From positions 29,144 to 93,143 of the forward strand of contig JAVBRK010000021.1 in the NCBI GenBank assembly GCA_031548005.1: a DNA stretch of 64,000 bases. Direction: 5' to 3'. This document shows positions 37,462 to 46,613 of the stretch, piece by piece. Under the pieces are notes generated by a model. It was not told where the DNA came from. It worked only from the letters and a program-made list of their open reading frames with translations, and ran no database searches. The position numbers and the translations under genes were made by a program. Origin of the DNA: BNXB01 sp031548005 (GTDB lineage: Bacteria; Bacteroidota; Bacteroidia; Bacteroidales; Azobacteroidaceae). How positions within the stretch are numbered: position 1 is the first letter of the stretch; each line of letters starts with the position of its first letter.

Positions 37462-37645
37462 AATAGGAATATTTCTCCGGAAGAAACCTATTTACATCCC
37501 ATGATTTATAAAACCGAGCCATATCTGATATAACATACTTAGTATAACATCAGAAACACTTCCGGCAAGAATACCGAATCAGAAGATTACATTTATAAAA
37601 TTTAACATTAATTAACTATCAAAAAATCGAAAAAGTTATGTTTAT

Positions 37646-37676
37646 TTGGAAAATCGAAGAAAAAACAGTACTTTTG
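37646..37676 (+). promoter_or_regulatory. Promoter of the rimP-nusA-infB-cvpA-suf operon
   Basis: TTG at 37646-37648 is followed after 20 bases by TACTTTTG at 37669-37676, a full match to the Bacteroidota primary promoter. Transcription is expected to begin near 37681-37684, about 58 bases before the rimP start. Confidence 0.75.
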
Positions 37677-37693
37677 TAGCCGGATAAAGCAGG

Positions 37694-37722
37694 AGGGAAG
37701 GGGGCGGAAAGTCCCCTTCTTT
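37694..37722 (+). promoter_or_regulatory. Leader hairpin upstream of rimP, possible attenuator
   Basis: GAAGGGG (37697-37703) pairs with CCCCTTC (37713-37719) around a 9-base loop, and three more pairs (two of them G-U) extend the stem. TTATTCT follows. The hairpin lies about 10-40 bases into the predicted transcript and ends 18 bases before the rimP start. Its shape and position suit a NusA-sensitive attenuator or an mRNA-stabilising 5' stem. Confidence 0.55.
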
Positions 37723-37740
37723 TATTCTGTAAGATCAGGT

Positions 37741-38208
37741 ATGATTGATAAGAACTTAGTAAAGCAAATAGTAGAAAACCACATCGAAAATTCCGGAATT
37801 TTTCTGGTGGATGTGGAAATTCGGCCCGGAAATATCATTGTAGTAGAAATCGATAACGATGAAGGGATTTCCATTGATGATTGTGTTGCCCTGAGCCGGC
37901 ACATTGAATCCCTGTTAAACAGGGAAACAGAGGATTACGAGCTGGAAGTCGGCTCTGCAGGTATTTCCCATCCATTCAAAATTGCACGTCAATACATCAA
38001 AAATATCGGAAATGAAGTGGAAGTATTGACAAAAACCGGAAAAAAACTCACCGGGATACTGAAAGAAGTCCATGAGAGCGGCTTTGTTCTGACAATCGAA
38101 AAGCAGGTGAAGCCGGAAGGAAGCAAACGTAAAATTACGGTACAGGAAGATTATAGCTTCGGATACGATGAAATTAAACATACAAAATATTCAATCAGAT
38201 TCAAATAA
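37741..38208 (+). CDS. rimP: Ribosome maturation factor RimP
   Basis: Protein of 155 residues acting in 30S subunit maturation. The N-terminal alpha-beta domain includes GIFLVDVEIRPGN and the acidic loop DNDEGISIDDCVALSR. The conserved ELEVGSAGISHPF marks the junction to the C-terminal SH3-like domain, which carries GKKLTGILKEV. The length is normal. It is the first gene of the operon, five bases before nusA, an order conserved across bacteria. The assignment is firm from motifs and context. Confidence 0.95.
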   Translation: MIDKNLVKQIVENHIENSGIFLVDVEIRPGNIIVVEIDNDEGISIDDCVALSRHIESLLNRETEDYELEVGSAGISHPFKIARQYIKNIGNEVEVLTKTGKKLTGILKEVHESGFVLTIEKQVKPEGSKRKITVQEDYSFGYDEIKHTKYSIRFK

Positions 38209-38213
38209 AACTT

Positions 38214-39467
38214 ATGGCGAAGAAACAAGAAACGGTTAGTATGATCGATACTTTTGCCGAATTTAAAGAGTTAAAAAATATCGACAGGACCACATTAATC
38301 AGTGTCCTGGAAGAAGCTTTCCGAAATGTAATCAGCAAAATGTTCGGATCGGACGAAAATTACGATATCATCATCAATCCCGATAAAGGTGATTTTGAGA
38401 TCTGGAGAAACCGGGAGGTCGTGGCCGATAACGAACTGGAAGACCCCAACCTGCAAATAACGCTGTCTGAAGCACAAAAAATAGATACAGATTACGAAGT
38501 CGGAGAAGAAATTACCGATGAAGTTAACTTTGCCGGATTCGGTCGCCGCGCCGTACTAAACCTTCGCCAGGCGCTCGCCTCCAAAATTCTGGAGTTGCAA
38601 AAAGATAATTTGTACAATAAATATAAAGACCGGGTCGGTCAGATTGTTGCTGCCGAAGTATACCAGATCTGGAAAAAAGAAATTCTCTTATTAGACGACG
38701 AAGAAAATGAATTGATTCTGCCGAAATCAGAACAAATACCGGGAGATTTTTTCCGAAAGAACGAAACAGCCCGCGCCGTAGTCGTGAAAGTCGACAATCA
38801 GAACAACAATCCGAAGATTATTCTTTCCCGGACGTCGAATTTATTTATGCAACGTTTATTCGAACTGGAAGTCCCGGAAATTCATGACGGGTTGATTACG
38901 ATCAAACGGATTGCCCGAATTCCAGGAGAACGTGCAAAAGTAGCCGTAGAGTCCTACGACGACCGCATCGATCCGGTAGGAGCCTGCGTAGGGATGAAGG
39001 GAGCGCGAATCCACGGAATTGTCCGCGAATTGAGAAATGAAAATATCGATGTCATCAACTTTACAAACAATACAGCCCTGTTTATACAGCGAGCTTTAAG
39101 TCCGGCAAAAATCTCTTCCATCAAAATTCATGAAAATGAAAAAAGAGCGGAAGTTTTTCTGCGGCCGGAAGAGGTTTCCCTGGCAATCGGGAAAGGAGGC
39201 TTGAATATCAAGCTTGCAAGCATGTTGACAGAATATACGATCGATGTATTCCGTGACATCGACGCTGATGGAGAAGATATTTACCTGGATGAGTTCAGCG
39301 ACGAAATTGAAGAATGGGTTATCGAGGCTCTCAAAAATATTGGATGCTATACCGCGAAGAATGTTTTAGCCATGAGTCGCGAAGATATTATGGAAAAAGC
39401 CGATTTGGAAGAAAACACTGTCGATGATGTGCTGACGGTACTCCAGGCTGAATTTGAAGATGAATAA
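38214..39467 (+). CDS. nusA: Transcription termination/antitermination factor NusA
   Basis: Protein of 417 residues that binds RNA polymerase and RNA to modulate pausing, termination and antitermination. The N-terminal polymerase-binding domain covers about 1-125, S1 about 130-200 and the tandem KH region about 230-350 (GACVGMKGARIHGIVREL, EVSLAIGKGGLNIKLAS). A helix-hairpin-helix-like end (IGCYTAKNVLAMSREDI) follows. It lacks the long pair of C-terminal acidic repeats of the enterobacterial protein, which is usual for Bacteroidota. It may feed back on its own operon through the leader hairpin, as NusA does in Escherichia coli; here that is an inference. Confidence 0.96.
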   Translation: MAKKQETVSMIDTFAEFKELKNIDRTTLISVLEEAFRNVISKMFGSDENYDIIINPDKGDFEIWRNREVVADNELEDPNLQITLSEAQKIDTDYEVGEEITDEVNFAGFGRRAVLNLRQALASKILELQKDNLYNKYKDRVGQIVAAEVYQIWKKEILLLDDEENELILPKSEQIPGDFFRKNETARAVVVKVDNQNNNPKIILSRTSNLFMQRLFELEVPEIHDGLITIKRIARIPGERAKVAVESYDDRIDPVGACVGMKGARIHGIVRELRNENIDVINFTNNTALFIQRALSPAKISSIKIHENEKRAEVFLRPEEVSLAIGKGGLNIKLASMLTEYTIDVFRDIDADGEDIYLDEFSDEIEEWVIEALKNIGCYTAKNVLAMSREDIMEKADLEENTVDDVLTVLQAEFEDE

Positions 39468-39494
39468 ATTTGTATTTCCCTCTAAAAACATTGT

Positions 39495-42431
39495 ATGTCC
39501 ATAAGATTAAATAAAGTAACGAGAAATTTGAATGTCGGGCTTTCCACTGTTGTGGAATTCCTGCGGAAAAAAGGTTTTGAAACGGAAGAAAGTCCCAACG
39601 CCAAGATCAGTGACGAGGAATACGAATTATTGGTGAAAGAATTCAGCAAGGATAAAAATCAGAAAATTGAGTCCGAGCGATTCAGTCAGGAACGTTACCA
39701 TAAAGAGAAAAAAGGAACCGTTGCCGTAGAAGGATATGAAAAAGAAAAGAAAACAGAGATAAAAACGGAAATTCCGGAAGACATCAAACCAAAGTTAAAC
39801 ATCAAAGGAAGAATAGAGGACTATACTTCACCTAAAAAAGCCGTCGTAGAGCCGGAAAAAGAAGAGTCTTTGATTCCGGAACAACCGATTGCTGAGGTGG
39901 AAGAAAACCTTCTTCCGGAAGAAGAAATTCTGGAAAATGAAGTTGCCGGGGAAGGAGAAGATTATCCGGAAGCGAGTATGGAGGAGAAAGAAGAAGAAGA
40001 TTTCTGCGACGAAGAGGAAGAAGAGGACGAGGACGGAGAGGAACAAGACAATGATGAGGACGAGGAGGAGGATGAGGACGAAGACAACGAGGAGAACGAG
40101 GAAGTAGAATCAATGAATCATAACACCTCGGAAGAAAATACAGACACTCCGGAAAAAGAAGAAACAGTATTTCGTTTAACAAAGCCGGTATTGGAACCTA
40201 AGATCAAAGTTACAGGAATGATCGACCTGGCTTCCATCAACCAGTCTACCCGTCCCAAAAAGAAGTCTAAAGAAGAAAAGAGAAAAGAAAGAGCTGAAAA
40301 AGAAAAGAAAAATATAGTAGTCGAAATCAAAAAAACGGCTCAGGAAGAAGAAAAAGAGGCCAAGAGAGAAAAACCCACCCTCCTGAAAAAAGGCGATCCG
40401 GGCTTTGAGGACTCCAAAAAGAAAAAGCGAAATCGCATCAAGCAGGAGAAAGTCAATATAGAAAGCGGGGCCACTCCCGGAAGGAGCGACAGTTCGCGGC
40501 TGAAACTCCGCAAACCGAATAAAGCGGAAATCAGCGAAGAGGACGTTCAGAAACAAATCAAGGAAACTTTAGCCCGCCTCACCAGTAAAGGGCAGAAAAA
40601 AGGCGCAAAATATCGCCGGGAAAAACGTGATGCCATTTCTCAACGCCAAAGCGAACAGGAGGAAATGGATGAAATGGAAAGCAGAATCATCAAAATAACG
40701 GAATTCGTAACTGCCAACGACTTGGCTAATATGATGAACGTGCCGGTTGTACAAATCATTTCCACGTGTATGAGTATCGGCATGATGGTTTCCATTAACC
40801 AACGTCTGGATGCAGAAACAATCAATATCGTAGCTGAAGAGTTCGGGTTCAAGACCGAATATGTCAGCGCTGAAGTTGTTGAAGCCATTGCCGAAGAGGA
40901 AGACCTGGAAGAAGATTTGGTTTCCCGGCCACCGATCGTTACTGTCATGGGACACGTCGACCACGGGAAAACATCCCTGTTGGACAGTGTCCGCAAAACG
41001 AACGTGATCGCCGGAGAAGCCGGAGGAATCACCCAGCATATCGGTGCATACAATGTAAAACTATCCGATGGAAGGCATATTACATTCTTAGATACACCCG
41101 GACACGAAGCTTTTACTGCCATGCGCGCCCGTGGAGCCAGTGTAACGGATATCGCTATTATCATTGTTGCTGCCGATGACAATGTCATGCCTCAGACTAC
41201 GGAAGCGATTAACCATGCTTCGGCCGCAGGAGTCCCCATCGTTTTTGCAATTAATAAGATCGACAAACCGGGTGCCAATCCGGAAAAGATAAAAGAAACC
41301 TTAGCCGGTATGAACTACCTGGTCGAGGATTGGGGAGGAAAATACCAATCCCAGGATATTTCCGCCAAACAAGGACTTGGAGTGAAGGAGTTACTGGAAA
41401 GAGTATTACTGGAAGCGGAGCTGCTCGACTTAAAAGCCAATCCCAAAAAACGGGCTATCGGTTCGGTAATCGAATCATCGCTCGATAAGGGACGGGGTTA
41501 TGTCGTAACGGTACTGGTTCAGAACGGAACCCTGAAAATGGGAGATATCGTGTTGGCCGGAACACATTACGGAAGGGTCAAAGCAATGTTTAACGAACGG
41601 AATCAACGAATCACTGAAGCCGGCCCATCCGAGCCGGTACTCATCCTGGGGTTAAGCGGCGCTCCTACTGCGGGAGATTCGTTCCATGTGCTCGAAACAG
41701 AACAGGAAGCCCGTGAAATTGCTAATAAACGAGAACAATTACAACGCGAACAGGGTTTACGGACTCAAAAAATGTTAACTCTGGATGATATCGGCCGGCG
41801 CATTGCGATCGGAAACTTCCAACAGTTGAATGTGATCGTAAAAGGAGATGTGGACGGATCTGTCGAAGCGCTTTCCGACTCGCTGATCCGACTGTCTACC
41901 GAAGAAATTCAAGTGAATGTCATACATAAGGGCGTAGGACAGATATCCGAATCGGATGTGGTTCTCGCTGCAGCATCGGATGCTATCATTATCGGGTTCC
42001 AAGTGCGACCATCTCAACCAGCCCGGAAGGCTGCAGAAAAAGACGGGGTAGATATCCGTTTATACTCGATTATCTACGATGCTATGGAAGAAGTGAAAGC
42101 AGCTATGGAAGGAATGCTTTCTCCCGAAATCAAGGAAGAAGTGACAGCCATGGTCGAAATCCGGGAAGTCTTCAAAATTACAAAAGTGGGTACTGTTGCC
42201 GGTTGTATGGTGAAAGAAGGAAAGATTAAGCGCGGAAATAAAATCCGCCTGATACGTGACGGAATCGTGATTTATTCCGGAGAACTCGGTTCTCTTAAAC
42301 GCTTCAAAGATGATGTAAAAGAGGTAGCTTTCGGATATGAATGCGGTTTGAATATCAATAATTTCAATGATATCAAAATCGGAGACATTATCGAATCATT
42401 TGAAGAAATTGAAGTAAAAAAAACGCTCTAA
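39495..42431 (+). CDS. infB: Translation initiation factor IF-2
   Basis: GTPase of 978 residues that places initiator tRNA on the ribosome. The N-terminal IF2_N segment (VGLSTVVEFLRKKGFETEE) is followed by a long low-complexity region. A very acidic block at about 156-205 is almost entirely glutamate and aspartate, and a lysine-rich block lies at about 255-350. A second IF2_N-like unit (FVTANDLANMMNVPVVQI) precedes the G domain from about 475: G1 GHVDHGKT, G2 GGITQHIGAY, G3 DTPGHEAF, G4 NKID. Domains II-IV complete the protein. The acidic block is notable because this region is more often rich in lysine, proline and alanine. Confidence 0.97.
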   Translation: MSIRLNKVTRNLNVGLSTVVEFLRKKGFETEESPNAKISDEEYELLVKEFSKDKNQKIESERFSQERYHKEKKGTVAVEGYEKEKKTEIKTEIPEDIKPKLNIKGRIEDYTSPKKAVVEPEKEESLIPEQPIAEVEENLLPEEEILENEVAGEGEDYPEASMEEKEEEDFCDEEEEEDEDGEEQDNDEDEEEDEDEDNEENEEVESMNHNTSEENTDTPEKEETVFRLTKPVLEPKIKVTGMIDLASINQSTRPKKKSKEEKRKERAEKEKKNIVVEIKKTAQEEEKEAKREKPTLLKKGDPGFEDSKKKKRNRIKQEKVNIESGATPGRSDSSRLKLRKPNKAEISEEDVQKQIKETLARLTSKGQKKGAKYRREKRDAISQRQSEQEEMDEMESRIIKITEFVTANDLANMMNVPVVQIISTCMSIGMMVSINQRLDAETINIVAEEFGFKTEYVSAEVVEAIAEEEDLEEDLVSRPPIVTVMGHVDHGKTSLLDSVRKTNVIAGEAGGITQHIGAYNVKLSDGRHITFLDTPGHEAFTAMRARGASVTDIAIIIVAADDNVMPQTTEAINHASAAGVPIVFAINKIDKPGANPEKIKETLAGMNYLVEDWGGKYQSQDISAKQGLGVKELLERVLLEAELLDLKANPKKRAIGSVIESSLDKGRGYVVTVLVQNGTLKMGDIVLAGTHYGRVKAMFNERNQRITEAGPSEPVLILGLSGAPTAGDSFHVLETEQEAREIANKREQLQREQGLRTQKMLTLDDIGRRIAIGNFQQLNVIVKGDVDGSVEALSDSLIRLSTEEIQVNVIHKGVGQISESDVVLAAASDAIIIGFQVRPSQPARKAAEKDGVDIRLYSIIYDAMEEVKAAMEGMLSPEIKEEVTAMVEIREVFKITKVGTVAGCMVKEGKIKRGNKIRLIRDGIVIYSGELGSLKRFKDDVKEVAFGYECGLNINNFNDIKIGDIIESFEEIEVKKTL

Positions 42432-42437
42432 TTAATA

Positions 42438-42474
42438 ACCGGCAATGAGTGACCGATCATTGCTCATTGCCGGT
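42438..42474 (+). promoter_or_regulatory. Strong intercistronic hairpin between infB and cvpA
   Basis: Perfect 12-bp arms ACCGGCAATGAG (42438-42449) and CTCATTGCCGGT (42463-42474) enclose a 13-base loop. No T run follows, so it is not a standard terminator. It divides the translation genes from cvpA-suf and could stabilise, process or partially attenuate the transcript. It covers an upstream ATG at 42449 that is in frame with cvpA. Confidence 0.8.
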
Positions 42475-42487
42475 CATCAAACTAAAT

Positions 42488-43042
42488 ATGAACTGGCTGG
42501 ACTTGACCATAACGGTATGTATATCGATTGGTTTGATTAAGGGGTTGTTTGATGGCGTTATCAAACAGGTGATTTCATTTATATCTCTTATTCTGGCAAT
42601 CATATTTGCAGAAAGGATAGCCGAACCTATACGAAATATTCTTTTAAAATATTCATTTTTTACTGATACCCTTCCGGATTACATCGTAACCTGCATTTGC
42701 TACATTCTGGCCTTTTCAGGAATTGTCATTGCTTTATACTGGTTGGGAAAACTACTCCATGAAGCGATCAAGGTTACGCCCGCCAAAAGTCTCAATTATT
42801 TACTGGGCGGTCTTTTCGGAATTTTCAAATGGGTTTTGTTCCTGAGCCTGTTATTTACCATACTAACGGTTTTTGATCCGAATTCACGGGTGATCAGTAA
42901 ACAAATCAAAAAAGAATCTGTTTTATTTAATAAGGTGAGAAGTATTGTACCTGCTCTATATCCATATGTCAAAAACTACTTCAACTACAAAAAAATTAAT
43001 GAGGAGAATGATGACAGAAGTGTTTGCAGGGAAGTAATTTAG
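42488..43042 (+). CDS. CvpA family inner membrane protein
   Basis: About 184 residues from the ATG at 42488, giving a start MNWLDLTITVCISIG that directly opens the first helix as in the family. The frame extends upstream to 42449, but that ATG lies inside the intercistronic hairpin. Four hydrophobic segments are visible at about 4-22, 28-46, 63-85 and 103-125. The family is named after colicin V production; its true role is unclear, with links to envelope homeostasis. It sits 7 bases before sufB, a conserved Bacteroidales arrangement. Confidence 0.88.
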   Translation: MNWLDLTITVCISIGLIKGLFDGVIKQVISFISLILAIIFAERIAEPIRNILLKYSFFTDTLPDYIVTCICYILAFSGIVIALYWLGKLLHEAIKVTPAKSLNYLLGGLFGIFKWVLFLSLLFTILTVFDPNSRVISKQIKKESVLFNKVRSIVPALYPYVKNYFNYKKINEENDDRSVCREVI

Positions 43043-43049
43043 AATAATT

Positions 43050-44513
43050 ATGGATGATTACCAGAACGAAATATTAGATGAGTTAACGGCCGGTGAATAT
43101 AAGTACGGTTTTGTTACGGAAGTCGAAACAGAATATGTTCCGAAAGGCTTAAACGAGGATATTATCCGTACCATCTCGAAAAAAAAAGAGGAGCCTGAAT
43201 GGATGCTTCAATTCCGGTTAAAAGCGTTTCAGCACTGGAAAGAAATGAAAATGCCGGAATGGGCCCACCTGAAAATCCCGGTAATCGATTATCAGGACAT
43301 CATTTATTATGCAGCTCCCAAGAAAAAAAAAGAACTCCAGAGCATCGACGAAGTAGATCCTGAGTTATTGAAAACATTCAATAAACTGGGAATTCCTCTT
43401 GAAGAACAAAAAATCCTGGCTGGAGTGAAAGACACAGGAATAGCCGTAGACGCTGTAATGGACAGTGTTTCGGTTAAAACGACATACAAAGAGGCTCTGG
43501 CAGAAAAAGGAATTATTTTCTGTTCATTCAGCGAGGCAGTCAAAGACCATCCCGAACTGATTCAAAAATACATGGGCTCGGTAGTACCCTACCGGGATAA
43601 CTTTTTTGCAGCTCTCAACTCTGCAGTATTCAGTGACGGTTCGTTTGTATACATTCCCAAAGGGGTTCGCTGCCCGATGGAACTTTCCACTTATTTTCGT
43701 ATCAATGCCTTGAATACCGGACAATTTGAGCGTACACTAATCGTTGCTGAAGATAATTCCTATGTTAGTTATCTCGAAGGTTGTACAGCTCCGATGCGGG
43801 ATGAAAACCAACTCCACGCAGCAATCGTGGAAATTGTAGCCATGGAAAACGCCGAAGTAAAATACTCCACCGTCCAGAACTGGTATCCCGGCGACAAGGA
43901 AGGAAAAGGCGGAATCTACAATTTTGTAACCAAGCGGGGAATCTGCAAAGGAAATAACTCAAAAATATCCTGGACACAGGTTGAAACCGGATCGGCGATT
44001 ACCTGGAAATACCCGAGTTGCATCCTGAAAGGAGATAATTCGGTAGGGGAATTTTATTCGGTTGCAGTAACTAATCATCACCAGCAGGCAGATACCGGGA
44101 CCAAAATGGTGCACATAGGAAAGAATACCAAAAGCCGTATTGTTTCAAAAGGAATCTCAGCAGGGCTGAGCCAGAATAGCTACCGCGGATTGGTGCGCAT
44201 CATGAAAACGGCCGAAAACGCGCGTAACCACTCGCAATGCGATAGCCTGTTATTGAGTGATCGTTGTGGCTCTCATACCTTTCCATATATGGATATTCAC
44301 AATGAAACAGCGGTGGTAGAGCATGAAGCTACGACTTCCAAAATCAGTGAAGACCAGATATTCTATTGCAACCAACGGGGAATCTCTACAGAAGATGCCG
44401 TAGGACTCATTATCAACGGGTATGCCCGGGAGGTATTGAACAAATTACCTATGGAATTTGCCGTAGAAGCTCAGAAATTACTCCAGATCAGTCTGGAAGG
44501 CAGCGTCGGTTGA
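43050..44513 (+). CDS. sufB: Fe-S cluster assembly scaffold protein SufB
   Basis: Protein of 487 residues, the core scaffold of the SUF system, where it works with SufC and SufD. Family signatures are visible: YIPKGVRCPMELSTYFRIN, SYVSYLEGCTAPMRDENQLH, the beta-helix run GGIYNFVTKRG and the C-terminal EATTSKISEDQIFYCNQRG. The conserved cysteine in the last motif is a candidate cluster ligand. The length is typical. It is the first suf gene, without a SufR- or IscR-type regulator nearby, so transcription probably comes through cvpA. Confidence 0.96.
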   Translation: MDDYQNEILDELTAGEYKYGFVTEVETEYVPKGLNEDIIRTISKKKEEPEWMLQFRLKAFQHWKEMKMPEWAHLKIPVIDYQDIIYYAAPKKKKELQSIDEVDPELLKTFNKLGIPLEEQKILAGVKDTGIAVDAVMDSVSVKTTYKEALAEKGIIFCSFSEAVKDHPELIQKYMGSVVPYRDNFFAALNSAVFSDGSFVYIPKGVRCPMELSTYFRINALNTGQFERTLIVAEDNSYVSYLEGCTAPMRDENQLHAAIVEIVAMENAEVKYSTVQNWYPGDKEGKGGIYNFVTKRGICKGNNSKISWTQVETGSAITWKYPSCILKGDNSVGEFYSVAVTNHHQQADTGTKMVHIGKNTKSRIVSKGISAGLSQNSYRGLVRIMKTAENARNHSQCDSLLLSDRCGSHTFPYMDIHNETAVVEHEATTSKISEDQIFYCNQRGISTEDAVGLIINGYAREVLNKLPMEFAVEAQKLLQISLEGSVG

Positions 44514-44532
44514 AATGTAATTTTTAATAAAT

Positions 44533-45270
44533 ATGTTAACAATAAAAAATTTACACGCTTCCATAAACGGAAAAGAAATATTAAAAGGGATTGATTTACG
44601 GGTTAATGCAGGAGAAGTTCATGCAATTATGGGGCCTAATGGCTCTGGGAAAAGCACACTCTCTGCAGTGTTGGTTGGCAATCCTGCTTTTGAGGTTGAA
44701 AAAGGAGAAGTGGAATTTCAGGGAAAAGATCTGTTGGATCTATCTCCGGAAGAACGGTCATGTGAAGGACTTTTTCTCAGTTTTCAATATCCTGTTGAAA
44801 TTCCCGGAGTCAGCATGACCAATTTTATGCGCGCCGCTTTGAACGAGCACCGCAAATATAAAGGGTTGAATCCCCTTTCTGCAGGGGAATTCCTGAAAAT
44901 GATGCGTGAAAAACAAGCCCTCGTAGAATTAGATACAAACTTAGTGAGCCGATCGGTTAACGAGGGGTTTTCCGGAGGGGAGAAGAAACGCAACGAGATA
45001 TTTCAAATGTCGATTCTGGAACCGGCTCTGGCCATCCTGGAAGAAACCGACAGCGGACTGGATATCGATGCCCTCCGCATTGTAGCTAAAGGGGTGAATG
45101 AATTGAAACGTCCGGACAATGCGACCATCGTAATCACGCATTATCAGCGGCTTCTGGAATACATAAAACCCGATTTCGTGCATGTATTATATAACGGAAA
45201 AATTGTAAAATCAGGAGGGCCGGAACTGGCGCTGGAGCTGGAAGAAAAAGGATACGACTGGTTAAAATGA
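44533..45270 (+). CDS. sufC: Fe-S cluster assembly ATPase SufC
   Basis: ABC-type ATPase of 245 residues that binds SufB and SufD and drives conformational change of the scaffold. Walker A is GPNGSGKST near residue 35, the signature region is NEGFSGGEKKRNEI, and Walker B with the catalytic glutamate reads LAILEETDSGLDIDAL. The insertion typical of SufC (LFLSFQYPVEIPGVS) is present. Its stop overlaps the sufD start by four bases. Confidence 0.96.
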   Translation: MLTIKNLHASINGKEILKGIDLRVNAGEVHAIMGPNGSGKSTLSAVLVGNPAFEVEKGEVEFQGKDLLDLSPEERSCEGLFLSFQYPVEIPGVSMTNFMRAALNEHRKYKGLNPLSAGEFLKMMREKQALVELDTNLVSRSVNEGFSGGEKKRNEIFQMSILEPALAILEETDSGLDIDALRIVAKGVNELKRPDNATIVITHYQRLLEYIKPDFVHVLYNGKIVKSGGPELALELEEKGYDWLK

Positions 45271-46613
45271 ACATGATGACACCGGAACAACAATATATCG
45301 ACTTTTATTCTGCACAAAAACAGGCGCTCTCCGGAATTTCGGCACAGGAAGTCAATGCTCTCCGGGAGGAGGCATTCAACGCTTTTCAAAAATCCGGCTT
45401 CCCTGTTTTCGGCACAGAAGAATATCAACATACGGATATTCCTGCTCTAATGTCTCCTGATTATGGTTTTAATTTTTCAGGACTGAAAGCGGAGATTGAT
45501 CCCTATAAGGATTTCAAGTGTAATGTACATAACCTGTCTTCCAATGTTCATTTCATTGTTAACGACAGGCTTCATAAAAATGAAAAAAACAACCAGCATT
45601 TACCGGACGGCGTATTTTCAGGAAGTCTGAATGATTTTGCCACCCGGTATCCTGGTATTTTCCGCAAATACTATGGTACACTGGCCGATCCGGGAGAAAA
45701 AGGAATCGAAGCATTTAACACTCTGTTCGTACAAGACGGTTATGTACTTTATATCCCGGCAAATGTAGTCATCGACTCTCCTTTACAGGTGACCAACATT
45801 CTCCGGGGCGCAGGTGATTCACTAATAACCCGCCGTTTCCTAATTATCATCGAACCGGGAGCGCAAGCCAAAGTGCTCGTATGCGATCACACCGCCGACG
45901 AAGAACCCAAACTCACCGTTACTCAGGTTACCGAAATATTTGTAGGAGAAAATGCTGTTTTCGATTTTTATGAACTGGAAGAAAGCTCGGACAATACAGT
46001 CCGGTTGGCTTCTACTTTTGTAAGCCAACAGGCTTCCTCCAACGTGATGGTCAATAACATCACCCTTTGCAATGGCACAACCAGGAACAACTATAATATT
46101 TACCTCGAGGGAGAGCATGCTGCGACTCACCTGTACGGACTGGCTATTTCCGATAAAACTCAAAAAATAGACAACCACACCAATATCGAACACCGGGTTC
46201 CTCATTGTCAGAGTAACGAGTTATTCAAATATATTCTCGACGACCAGGCGACAGGCGCTTTCAGCGGACGAATCGTGGTCGCGCAAGACGCTCAGAAAAC
46301 ACAGGCTTATCAGAACAACCGGAACTTATGCGGCAACCGTGAATGCAGGATGTTCTCCAAGCCCCAGCTCGAAATTTACGCCGACGATGTAAAATGCTCG
46401 CACGGAATGACTACCGGCCAATTAGATGAAGCAGCATTATTTTACATGCGCGCCCGTGGAATCTCAGAAAAAGAGGCGCGTTTGTTACTCAAATTTGCAT
46501 TTACCAATGATGTGATCGAAGGAATTCGTCTCAATATATTGAAAGACCGACTAAAAATGCTGATCGAAAAACGCTTCAGAGGAGAGCTTGTAAAATGCCG
46601 GGGATGCTTCTGA
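45267..46613 (+). CDS. sufD: Fe-S cluster assembly protein SufD
   Basis: Protein of 448 residues, the paralogous partner of SufB in the SufBC2D complex. The N-terminal helical part includes EAFNAFQKSGFPVFGTEEYQ. The central beta-helix core runs from about residue 150 to 390, and the C-terminal region has KCSHGMTTGQLDEAALFYMR, including the conserved histidine that supports cluster assembly. The start overlaps sufC (ATGA), and the end overlaps sufS by 19 bases, or 10 if sufS begins at the next ATG, implying translational coupling. Confidence 0.95.
   Translation: MNMMTPEQQYIDFYSAQKQALSGISAQEVNALREEAFNAFQKSGFPVFGTEEYQHTDIPALMSPDYGFNFSGLKAEIDPYKDFKCNVHNLSSNVHFIVNDRLHKNEKNNQHLPDGVFSGSLNDFATRYPGIFRKYYGTLADPGEKGIEAFNTLFVQDGYVLYIPANVVIDSPLQVTNILRGAGDSLITRRFLIIIEPGAQAKVLVCDHTADEEPKLTVTQVTEIFVGENAVFDFYELEESSDNTVRLASTFVSQQASSNVMVNNITLCNGTTRNNYNIYLEGEHAATHLYGLAISDKTQKIDNHTNIEHRVPHCQSNELFKYILDDQATGAFSGRIVVAQDAQKTQAYQNNRNLCGNRECRMFSKPQLEIYADDVKCSHGMTTGQLDEAALFYMRARGISEKEARLLLKFAFTNDVIEGIRLNILKDRLKMLIEKRFRGELVKCRGCF

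Noticed and set aside
37379..37645. Possible tRNA or other RNA gene in the gap before rimP
   Set aside because: The stretch is AT-rich, shows no cloverleaf or T-loop consensus, and is explained by two divergent promoters.
39832..40182. Minus-strand frames rich in phenylalanine, leucine and arginine opposite infB
   Set aside because: They are the complement of the acidic and lysine-rich codon runs of IF-2, not genes.
42449..42487. Earlier ATG for cvpA at 42449
   Set aside because: It lies inside the 12-bp intercistronic hairpin and adds residues not found before the first helix in the family; 42488 is preferred.
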